Shown one piece after another: positions 18,475 to 24,589 of a stretch of 62,814 bases of DNA. A program made the translations under genes and the position numbers. The notes beneath the pieces were generated by a model. It saw only the letters and a list, made by a program, of their open reading frames with translations. It was not told where the DNA came from and did no database searches. This stretch comes from Lachnospiraceae bacterium (GTDB taxonomy: Bacteria; Bacillota; Clostridia; Lachnospirales; Lachnospiraceae), in assembly GCA_022774505.1 (NCBI GenBank), contig JALFLW010000069.1, positions 1 through 62,814 on the forward strand, read 5' to 3'. How positions within the stretch are numbered: the stretch's first letter is position 1; each line of letters starts with the position of its first letter.

Positions 18475-18795
18475 ATGGAAACAATGGGCGAACGAATAAA
18501 ACAATTAATAGAAAAAAAAGGAATCACTCAAAAGAATCTTGCCGAGAAAGTGGGATGCACTGATGCTGCTATTTCACATTATATCAAGGGAGATAGAATT
18601 CCAAGAGCAAGTGTACTCACAAAAATCGCAATTGCTCTTGATACAACTTCTGATTACTTAATGGAAGGTGTTCCAACCGATGTAACAGATGAATTAGGTT
18701 ATGCCAAGAAACTGATTGCAAGAAATGTATCGCAGATGTCTAAAGCGGAGAAGCGCGAGATAATCAATATCTTGATGGGGGACGATAATGAATAA
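18475..18795 (+). CDS. XRE-family (Cro/CI) transcriptional repressor
   Basis: 106 residues. The N-terminal helix-turn-helix (about residues 5-60) reads IKQLIEKKGITQKNLAEKVGCTDAAISHYIKGDRIP, then DTTSDYLMEGV, the standard CI-type end of the domain. The last 40 residues are helical and may dimerise. SD GGAGG, 8 bases. It overlaps the following ImmA-type gene by 8 bases. XRE plus ImmA/IrrE pairs control lysogeny or transfer genes in phages and integrative elements. It has lost the genes it would control, or now serves the neighbouring cassette (inference). Confidence 0.92.
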   Translation: METMGERIKQLIEKKGITQKNLAEKVGCTDAAISHYIKGDRIPRASVLTKIAIALDTTSDYLMEGVPTDVTDELGYAKKLIARNVSQMSKAEKREIINILMGDDNE

Positions 18796-19355
18796 ATGTT
18801 TTTGGAAATTAACTGATGAAGAATATGAATTTATTAAAGGAGAGGTTATTCATATTTTTGAAAAATACAATATCAAATGTATACCTGTATGTGGATCTGA
18901 AATTGCTTCAAAAATGAAAATAACTCTGATTGCTTATTCCGGTTTGTCAAAAAGAAAACTGAAGAAAGCAATGGAGGTCAGTCAAGATGGTTTCTTTATG
19001 GAACAAAATGGCACAAGAGTATATCTTTTACAATGATATGGGCAGATGCTATGAGAGACAGAACTGGACTATTTTACATGAAATAGGTCATATTGTTCTT
19101 GATCATACCGGCCATAGTGATCAAGAAGAAGATGAAGCTAATTTTTTCGCAAAATATGCAATTGCTCCACCTGTGCTTATTCATAAAATTGGTGCACAAT
19201 GTCCACAAGATATATATGAAGTATTTGATATTAGTTATGAGGCGGCTGTATATGCATATGATTATTATCGCTTGTGGAAATCTCGATACGAGAGAATACA
19301 TAAGCTAACAGCATATGAAGAGAAGCTATTAAATCTTTTCAAGAAATGTGCTTAA
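18788..19355 (+). pseudogene. ImmA/IrrE-type metallopeptidase gene split by a one-base frameshift
   Basis: The first frame (18788-19036) ends in GFFMEQNGTRVYLLQ-stop. The next frame continues with EYIFYNDMGRCYERQNWTILHEIGHIVLDH up to 19355, which is the ImmA core with the zinc motif HEIGH and the downstream acidic DEANFFAKYAIAP. One extra base near 19011-19016 (the A after ACA) restores a single reading frame of about 188 codons. The two halves together have the usual ImmA length. Either the gene is dead, or there is a sequencing error or +1 frameshifting. ImmA cleaves the cognate CI-type repressor after DNA damage or quorum signals. Confidence 0.85.
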
Positions 19356-19385
19356 TTATCAAAAACAAGAAAGGCGGTGATAGAT

Positions 19386-19463
19386 ATGAATGTATTAATA
19401 CAGGTAAAAGAAAAAGCACCATATGTAGCTGTAACTACGATACGGTGCTACTCGAGTACTTAG
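19386..19463 (+). CDS. Possible 25-residue leader peptide
   Basis: ATG at 19386 is preceded by AAGGCGGTG at good spacing. The 25-codon frame ends with TAG inside the conserved element 1 (TAC-TCG-AGT-ACT-TAG). The peptide starts MNVLIQVKEKAPY and ends YSST. In element 2 the same frame ends YSGT-stop, but an upstream TGA leaves no start there. It could be a regulatory leader peptide whose translation refolds element 1, or be accidental. Confidence 0.35.
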   Translation: MNVLIQVKEKAPYVAVTTIRCYSST

Positions 19464-19487
19464 GCTCGAACCTGAACACTTTTACCT
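19402..19487 (+). repeat. Folded leader element, copy 1
   Basis: Outer 9-bp stem 19402-19410/19479-19487, inner stem AGCACC/GGTGCT (19415-19420/19444-19449) carrying a GTAG/CTAC hairpin, then the conserved 29-base segment with stem TTAGG/CCTGA (19460-19464/19471-19475). Confidence 0.7.
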
Positions 19488-19550
19488 TAACATATTCCTA
19501 TTAAAAAAGCAAGAATTACATACTGTAACATGCATGTATTTATCTAAAAA

Positions 19551-19605
19551 ATGAATCGTGCGTAATCACTACTCGGGTACTTAGGTTTGAACCTGAACAA
19601 TTCAT
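19551..19605 (+). repeat. Folded leader element, copy 2
   Basis: Outer stem ATGAAT/ATTCAT (19551-19556/19600-19605), short inner hairpin GTG/CAC, then the conserved segment with TTAGG/CCTGA (19581-19585/19592-19596). The stems do not match copy 1 in sequence but keep pairing. Confidence 0.65.
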
Positions 19606-19679
19606 AACAAATATCTGAGTGGTTACCTCAGGGATAGTCTACTCTTATCCCGGTTGTACACCTAAAGGAGGTGTTTGTT
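19606..19679 (+). promoter_or_regulatory. Three-hairpin junction that sequesters the SD of the DUF4417 gene
   Basis: AACAAA (19606-19611) can pair with TTTGTT (19674-19679) just before the ATG. Inside are hairpins CTGAG/CTCAG, GGGATA/TATCCC and ACACCT/AGGTGT (19658-19663/19669-19674). The last holds the SD AAAGGAGG. The fold suggests control of translation start; no ligand is evident. Confidence 0.5.
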
Positions 19680-20342
19680 ATGAGTAGAATTAATTCGCAA
19701 CGTAAAAATTGCATCGATGTGTTTAACGCATTTTTAGTTTCTTTTGCTACATATGCCGGAATATTTGAATTTCCACGTATAGAAGCAACATATGATGTTC
19801 CCAAAAAGTTAATATCATTCTCAAAGTGTATATCCTGTAAGGATTACAATCAATGGGTTCATTTCTATGAGGATGATTACTTGTTTGAACGTATTTGGCG
19901 TAATCCACAAAAATATTTGAATATTCTAAAGCGTTTTAACGGAGTAATCTTGCCAGATTTTAGTCTGTATAGAGATATGCCACTGGTAATGCAACTCTGG
20001 AATATTTATCGAAGTAGAGCTATTGGGTTCTGGCTTCAGATTAACGGATTAAAGGTAATACCTAATATTAGATTTGGAGACAAACGAACATATCGTGTTT
20101 GCTGTGATGGAATTGAAAAACAATGTGTGATTGCAGTAGGAACGCATGGAACTCTTAAACATGTCCATGATAGAGAAGTATTTCTCAATGGTTTCGATGA
20201 AGTTGTTAAGAAACTTCGACCTACGACAATTGTTGTTTATGGTTCCGCCCCAGATAAATATTTTAAGAAATACAAAGACGCTGGAATTTCTATTGCACAA
20301 TTTGATTGTGAATTTGCCACCTCTCATAAGGAGGTGGTATAG
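19680..20342 (+). CDS. DUF4417 domain protein
   Basis: 220 residues from ATG 19680 (SD AAAGGAGG, 7 bases). Recognised as DUF4417 from segments such as GVILPDFSLYRDMPLVMQLWNIYRSRAIGFWLQ, VIPNIRFGD, the TH(G)TLKH region and the end TTIVVYGSAPDKYF. No membrane helix or signal peptide. The family occurs mostly in phages and mobile elements of Firmicutes and has no established function. Its stop TAG directly abuts the ATG of the nuclease gene, so it is translated with the toxin/immunity pair. Its conserved position before such genes would suggest a mobility or processing role (inference). Confidence 0.85.
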   Translation: MSRINSQRKNCIDVFNAFLVSFATYAGIFEFPRIEATYDVPKKLISFSKCISCKDYNQWVHFYEDDYLFERIWRNPQKYLNILKRFNGVILPDFSLYRDMPLVMQLWNIYRSRAIGFWLQINGLKVIPNIRFGDKRTYRVCCDGIEKQCVIAVGTHGTLKHVHDREVFLNGFDEVVKKLRPTTIVVYGSAPDKYFKKYKDAGISIAQFDCEFATSHKEVV

Positions 20343-20795
20343 ATGGGTGCAGGATATCATGGTGGCTTTGGCAATACCAAAGGTTCGCAAACAAAAAAAA
20401 GAATATTTACTCCTGTACAGTATAAAGGAACGGTTAAAGTAAATGGTGTTGATAGAGATGTTAGCAGAAAAGTTTATCAACGCAATGATATAAATTTTAA
20501 CTATGCAGATAAAGATACAGGAGATACTAATCTCCAACGCATGCTAAAGGGAAATGCCCCTTATGGTAGAGATGGAAAGCCTCTCGAATTACATCATATT
20601 CTTCAGAAGGAAGTGGGACCTATGGTTGAAATACACGAAACTACACATAAAGAATATAAGCAAATTCTCCACGGATTACGAAAAAGTGGTGAGAGCTTTA
20701 GAAATGACAAATCTCTTGATAGTCAGTACAGAAACTTTAAACGTGCTTATTGGAAATGGCGTGCACAGCAATATTTAGGAGGTAAAAATAAATGA
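20343..20795 (+). CDS. LHH-family (HNH/Endo VII) nuclease toxin with Gly-rich leader
   Basis: 150 residues. Residues 1-14 read MGAGYHGGFGNTKG, a Gly-rich leader unlike a signal peptide. Residues about 75-125 carry the LHH toxin signature LELHHILQKEVGPMVEIHETTHKEY, with the paired His and the conserved Q and H of the HNH/Endonuclease VII superfamily toxin domains described from polymorphic toxin systems. SD AAGGAGGTGG lies in the end of the DUF4417 gene. The ATGA overlap with the SUKH gene couples toxin and immunity. No secretion domain (LXG, RHS, WXG) is present, so the export route is unknown. Confidence 0.85.
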   Translation: MGAGYHGGFGNTKGSQTKKRIFTPVQYKGTVKVNGVDRDVSRKVYQRNDINFNYADKDTGDTNLQRMLKGNAPYGRDGKPLELHHILQKEVGPMVEIHETTHKEYKQILHGLRKSGESFRNDKSLDSQYRNFKRAYWKWRAQQYLGGKNK

Positions 20796-21208
20796 ATAGC
20801 CAAATCATAGAAATGATAAAGAAATATGAACAACCCGGAGATTTTAATCATGCATTCGTCTCGGATGAAATGATACTTGAGGCAGAATCGGCATTAGGTG
20901 TTAAACTGCCCGAACAATATATAGCTTTTCTAAAAATGTATGGGCACGGCGGTATTGGTGGAATAGAAACAATTGGAGTTGGTTTAACAGGTAGATTGAT
21001 TTTTGTAGATACAACACTTGAATATCGAGAAGAAGAATTACCTGATAACCTTGTAGTTATTGAAAATGTTGATGAGTGGTTAACTTGTATTGATAGTAAT
21101 ACTGGTACAATTGTATCTTGGGATTTTACAGGATATATCAAAGAAGACTATTCTTGTTTTGATGAGTATCTTATTGATCAGATGAATAGTGCTATTGAGA
21201 ATATGTAA
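20792..21208 (+). CDS. SUKH (SMI1/KNR4) family immunity protein
   Basis: 138 residues with the SUKH core: FVSDEMILEAESALGVKLPEQYIAFLKMYGHGGIGG near residues 20-55, then VVIENVDEWLTCIDSNTGTIVSWDFTG. SUKH proteins neutralise nuclease toxins encoded just upstream, including the LHH type, normally by binding the active site. It starts in the ATGA overlap with the toxin gene, with SD GGAGG inside the toxin 3' end. It is followed by a hairpin at 21228-21261. Confidence 0.93.
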   Translation: MNSQIIEMIKKYEQPGDFNHAFVSDEMILEAESALGVKLPEQYIAFLKMYGHGGIGGIETIGVGLTGRLIFVDTTLEYREEELPDNLVVIENVDEWLTCIDSNTGTIVSWDFTGYIKEDYSCFDEYLIDQMNSAIENM

Positions 21209-21227
21209 TACTTTTCATAAAATTATT

Positions 21228-21261
21228 CAAGAGCAGAGTCAATTTTAATCCTCTGCTCTTG
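21228..21261 (+). terminator. Hairpin after the toxin/immunity cassette
   Basis: CAAGAGCAGAG pairs perfectly with CTCTGCTCTTG over a 12-base loop. The following TCTGCATT is only weakly T-rich. It may end transcripts from both sides. Confidence 0.6.
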
Positions 21262-21324
21262 TCTGCATTATACAGGTATAAATACACATACCAAATAGAG
21301 AGAAATCAATGAGAAGTATACTTT

Positions 21325-21939
21325 CTATTTCAAATATCTGTCTCTGTTTTTCCGGTTATTTTTTCTGAAAATAATTTTGTTGTCCCTTTTGCACCCTCTC
21401 AAACGGGCAGTTTTCTTTTTCAGACCGGTGCCTTTCATCTGATATACCGTCATCGTTTTTCCCATCATGCCGCCATTCCATTTTGCATGAAGATGATGCT
21501 TCCTGCAGGCATAAACATCATAGTAGCCCCGTGCCTGAGAATTTATATCAACAGGGGAATTACGAAGTACTGTAACCTTTCCATTCCGGAATGTATAAAT
21601 GTTTACCAGATCACTCTTAAAAGATACGCCATGCCATGTAAGCAATTCCGGAATACCATCCCTATTCATATCCATGACAAGAAAAGAATCGGCCTTTTTC
21701 ACAGGCTCTTTATTTTGGGTTGTAAAATCATACTCTTTCGCATTAAAATGTGATTCATTTTTCGCAAGATACGACCGGTATGCCTTCAACGCCCTGCTTT
21801 TTCCGGACGCTGCATTAACCTGGGAGCAGTCAGCTCCTATTGCCGGGATCAAAAGTGCAGCCCCCAAAAGGATGCATATCATTTTTGATATGTACTTACG
21901 CTTCGTCATTCCATAAATCTGTTTTTGTCTTTTTGCCAT
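21325..21939 (-). CDS. Secreted basic protein with a calcium-loop-like motif
   Basis: 204 residues from ATG 21939, 7 bases after GGAG; an earlier ATG at 21963 lacks an SD. A long signal peptide (MAKRQKQIYGMTKRKY, hydrophobic core, VNAA cleavage) leads into a Lys/Arg-rich chain. The segment SFLVMDMNRDGIPELL resembles the DxNxDG loop of dockerin or VCBS-like repeats. The C-terminus is strongly basic (RKNNRKNRDRYLK). I do not recognise a family; close relatives in Lachnospiraceae are usually annotated hypothetical. Confidence 0.7.
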   Translation of the reverse strand: MAKRQKQIYGMTKRKYISKMICILLGAALLIPAIGADCSQVNAASGKSRALKAYRSYLAKNESHFNAKEYDFTTQNKEPVKKADSFLVMDMNRDGIPELLTWHGVSFKSDLVNIYTFRNGKVTVLRNSPVDINSQARGYYDVYACRKHHLHAKWNGGMMGKTMTVYQMKGTGLKKKTARLRGCKRDNKIIFRKNNRKNRDRYLK

Positions 21940-21991
21940 CTTCATTCTCCTTTTATGTATCACAAATTTTATCTAAGACTCATTATGTCAT

Positions 21992-22024
21992 AAAAAAAGA
22001 GATGTTCTACAAACATCTCTTTTT
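21992..22024 (-). terminator. Intrinsic terminator of the cheY-like gene
   Basis: AGAGATGTT/AACATCTCT stem with loop CTACA and T-tracts on both sides, so it can act in both directions. Confidence 0.85.
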
Positions 22025-22038
22025 CTATTTTTATGTAT

Positions 22039-22401
22039 TTAACCTATAACTTTCTTTACTGCTTCAAGAACTCGATCTGCCTGAAATGGTTTTACGATAA
22101 AGTCCTTCGCTCCATTCTGTATCGCCTCAATAACCATTGCCTGCTGTCCCATTGCAGAACACATAATGACATTGGCACCGGCATCGACTTCTTTAATCTT
22201 CTTTAAAGCCTGAATACCATCCATCTCCGGCATGGTAATATCAAGTGTGACAAGATCCGGCTTTAACTCCGCATATTTCTGAACTGCGACCACACCATTT
22301 TCTGCCTCTCCAACTACGTTATATCCGCCTTTTGTTAAAATATCCTTTACCATCATTCTCATGAATGCTGCATCATCTACGATCAAAATATTATTGCCCA
22401 T
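22039..22401 (-). CDS. cheY: CheY-type single-domain response regulator
   Basis: 120 residues, receiver domain only. It has the acidic pair in ILIVDDAAFMR, the phosphorylatable Asp in DLVTLDITMPEMDG, Thr/Ser in IMCSAMG and Lys in FIVKPFQ. The sequence is close to the CheY that binds FliM in motile Firmicutes. It has a consensus promoter of its own and lies outside any chemotaxis operon here, so flagellar control is inferred from family only. Confidence 0.9.
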   Translation of the reverse strand: MGNNILIVDDAAFMRMMVKDILTKGGYNVVGEAENGVVAVQKYAELKPDLVTLDITMPEMDGIQALKKIKEVDAGANVIMCSAMGQQAMVIEAIQNGAKDFIVKPFQADRVLEAVKKVIG

Positions 22402-22458
22402 ACTAATTCTCCCTTATTCATAATTATCTGATATTTCTAAAATTATCAATCTTTAAAG

Positions 22459-22487
22459 ATTATAACTTTTTTCAGCTTAAATGTCAA
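22459..22487 (-). promoter_or_regulatory. Consensus sigma-A promoter of the cheY-like gene
   Basis: Minus strand TTGACA (22482-22487), 17 bases, TATAAT (22459-22464): a perfect match to both boxes. Confidence 0.85.
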
Positions 22488-22513
22488 TAAAGCGATTCAT
22501 ATAATCCTACCCT

Positions 22514-22966
22514 TTAGAAATATTTTCGGTTTCCCCACAAGTTACTTTTTTTTAGATCAAGATATTCACTGTACGCTTTTTCTAAAATTTGTTTTTCATT
22601 CGCAAATTTCAACAAATGTATCGCTTCGTGATATTTGTAATACCCGGAATCCACGAAAAATTCCTCGCGCTGTGGCTTGCTGTGATAGCTTTCCCCCATC
22701 ATCAAATACCAGTGTACATCCTTTACGACCGTATCCTCCTGAGTATTAAAAGTATACTGGCTTTTTCCCACATACTTGATAATACTGGCATCTGCATCTG
22801 TCTCTTCCTTTACTTCCCGCAGAGCAGTCTCCTTGTATTCCTCCCCCTCCTCTACAGTTCCTTTCGGAAGGACCCAGCCTTCATATCTGTTTTTATAATT
22901 CTTGTACAACAGTAAGATCTTTCCGCGAAAGATCACCACACCGCCACAACTTGTTGCCTCAATCAT
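22514..22966 (-). CDS. NUDIX hydrolase
   Basis: 150 residues from ATG 22966 with SD GGGAGG; a start at 22987 is less likely. The Nudix box GTVEEGEEYKETALREVKEE at about residues 40-60 carries the REVKEE metal-binding core, preceded by GWVLPKG. Family members cleave nucleoside diphosphates linked to another group; the substrate cannot be read from sequence. It has its own promoter. Confidence 0.92.
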   Translation of the reverse strand: MIEATSCGGVVIFRGKILLLYKNYKNRYEGWVLPKGTVEEGEEYKETALREVKEETDADASIIKYVGKSQYTFNTQEDTVVKDVHWYLMMGESYHSKPQREEFFVDSGYYKYHEAIHLLKFANEKQILEKAYSEYLDLKKSNLWGNRKYF

Positions 22967-23015
22967 TGCAATCCCTCCCGGTGGCACACGTGCAATTATT
23001 TAACTGACTGAAATA

Positions 23016-23044
23016 AGTATACCCTTTTTTTTATCTTATTGCAA
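23016..23044 (-). promoter_or_regulatory. Sigma-A promoter of the NUDIX gene
   Basis: Minus strand TTGCAA (23039-23044), 17 bases, TATACT (23016-23021). Confidence 0.65.
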
Positions 23045-23056
23045 TGCATATTAATA

Positions 23057-24589
23057 TCAATTTTCAAGATATTGCTGAAACATTTCCGAGGCGATGGGAA
23101 CCGCATAACGGCTTCCTGTGCCTGCTCCTTCCACAATGACACTCACTGCGATCTTTGGATCTGCAGCCGGTGCAAATCCAACAAACCAGGCATGAGAGGT
23201 TCCCTCCGAATCAATCTCTGCCGTTCCTGTTTTTCCTGCAACAGGATATGACAAACCTGCCAGCGAGGATGCGGTTCCTTCTGATACAACAGAACGCATC
23301 ATCTTCGTGATCTTATTTGCCAGTTTTTTTGATATCACCCGTTTTTCCTTTATCGGGTCATACTGTTTGACGATAGTTCCATCCACACTTTCCGTGCGGT
23401 CCACCAGATAAGGCTTCATCATTATCCCGTCATTGGCGATCGTCGCACTGATCAGGGCATTCTGGAGCGGCGTAACTGTAGTTTTCCCCTGACCGATTGC
23501 CGTCTGGGCCGTTTCTGCCGTATCAGACTTTTCATTCAATGAAAATGTACTTTTGCTTGTCGGAAATTTCACATCCGGCTTGCGGTTGAATCCAAAATCT
23601 TCGCACAGTTTTAAGTAACTTTTCCGATTCAGCCCCACGCCGATATGAGCAAAGGATCCGTTACACGAATGTGCAAGAGACTGCTTAAGATTTACGAGAC
23701 CATGACGTTCTCCATCATAACAGCGTATTACATTACCGCCAAATTTATCGCTTCCGGTACAGTTGTACCGATACTTCCCATAAGAAGCATTTTCTTTCAT
23801 ATATTCCATCGCTGTCAGGATCTTAAAAGTAGATCCCGGCGGATATAAGCCCTGGGTGGCACGATTTAAAAGTGCCGAATCTCCTTGCGTATCTTCAATT
23901 AACGAGTTCCAATTTTCCTTCACTGTATTAGGATCATAATCCGGTTTGGAAACCATTGCAAGAATCTTTCCCGTGGATGGCTCTATGGCAACTACCGCCC
24001 CCTTATGATCGCCCAGTGCATCATATGCTGTCTGCTGCAGATCTGCATCCAGCGTTGTAACCACTTTATCTCCCTGATTCTTTTGTCCCTTCAATTGATT
24101 GGAAAGCTGTTTTAACGGATTTACATGAGAAGTCAGCAGCGGAAAGCTTTGTTCTGATTCAATTCCCGTCTTGCTGTTCCATATCCTGCCTACCACATGG
24201 CAGAATACATTTTTGAACGGATAAACTCTCTCCTCATTTCCTTTCTTGTCTGTATGGGTAGTCGCCAACACTTTTTCATCCGAAGAAACGATATCTCCTC
24301 GGATAATCCTTTCTGCCAAAAGCTCCTGTCTCTTGTTTGCCGGATTATTTATGATCTCGCTGCTGTCCTGCACCATAAATTTTACCAGATACCCGATCAT
24401 GGCCAGAAATACAATGACAACGCAGTAGGCTACTATGACTACCTGACGGTTTCCTCTTTTGCGTTCCTTCTCGGAACGTCCGCTTTTAACGTCTCTTTTC
24501 CCGCCTTCTCGTTTTCTCTCCCTGCCCGCCGTTTTCCCTGGTCTCCCTGTTGTCTCTCTGCCCACGGGTTCTCTGTATCTTTTCTGCAT
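23057..24589 (-). CDS. Class B penicillin-binding protein (PBP2/PbpA-like transpeptidase)
   Basis: 510 residues. Residues 1-47 are a very basic cytoplasmic tail, then one membrane helix (about 48-70). The transpeptidase motifs are intact: SxxK in PPGSTFKILTAMEY, SxN in HSCNGSF, KTG in VAGKTGTAE. There is no long dimerisation domain, as in the PbpA type that works beside an FtsW/RodA-like glycosyltransferase. The start at 24589 has a strong GGAGGCGGGAG SD and lies 104 bases inside the upstream FtsW-like gene. Confidence 0.94.
   Translation of the reverse strand: MQKRYREPVGRETTGRPGKTAGRERKREGGKRDVKSGRSEKERKRGNRQVVIVAYCVVIVFLAMIGYLVKFMVQDSSEIINNPANKRQELLAERIIRGDIVSSDEKVLATTHTDKKGNEERVYPFKNVFCHVVGRIWNSKTGIESEQSFPLLTSHVNPLKQLSNQLKGQKNQGDKVVTTLDADLQQTAYDALGDHKGAVVAIEPSTGKILAMVSKPDYDPNTVKENWNSLIEDTQGDSALLNRATQGLYPPGSTFKILTAMEYMKENASYGKYRYNCTGSDKFGGNVIRCYDGERHGLVNLKQSLAHSCNGSFAHIGVGLNRKSYLKLCEDFGFNRKPDVKFPTSKSTFSLNEKSDTAETAQTAIGQGKTTVTPLQNALISATIANDGIMMKPYLVDRTESVDGTIVKQYDPIKEKRVISKKLANKITKMMRSVVSEGTASSLAGLSYPVAGKTGTAEIDSEGTSHAWFVGFAPAADPKIAVSVIVEGAGTGSRYAVPIASEMFQQYLEN

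Larger units (their letters stand above)
19356..19679 (+). ncRNA. Structured leader of the DUF4417-toxin-immunity operon, with two tandem folded elements
   Basis: 324 bases with no large gene. Element 1 (19402-19487) and element 2 (19551-19605) have the same plan: an outer stem, an inner hairpin, then a 29-base segment that is 26/29 identical between copies (19450-19478 and 19571-19599; core GTACTTAGG...GAACCTGAACA), in which TTAGG and CCTGA can pair. The outer stems differ in sequence but both pair (AGGTAAAAG/CTTTTACCT; ATGAAT/ATTCAT), which is covariation within one locus. A third fold (19606-19679) encloses the SD. A transcript start was not identified. A cis-acting RNA is inferred. Confidence 0.65.

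Noticed and set aside
18987-19355. Second half of the ImmA region as an independent gene starting at 18987
   Set aside because: It has no proper SD, and its first residues continue the family sequence of the other frame; one frameshift explains both pieces.
19450-19599. Conserved leader segments as tRNA fragments (GGYTYGAACC looks like a T arm)
   Set aside because: No acceptor, D or anticodon arm can be formed around either copy, and the stems found are different.
19356-19679. HEARO/omega-type guide RNA of an IscB-like nuclease
   Set aside because: The downstream nuclease is a small LHH toxin, not an IscB/IsrB protein with RuvC and HNH parts.
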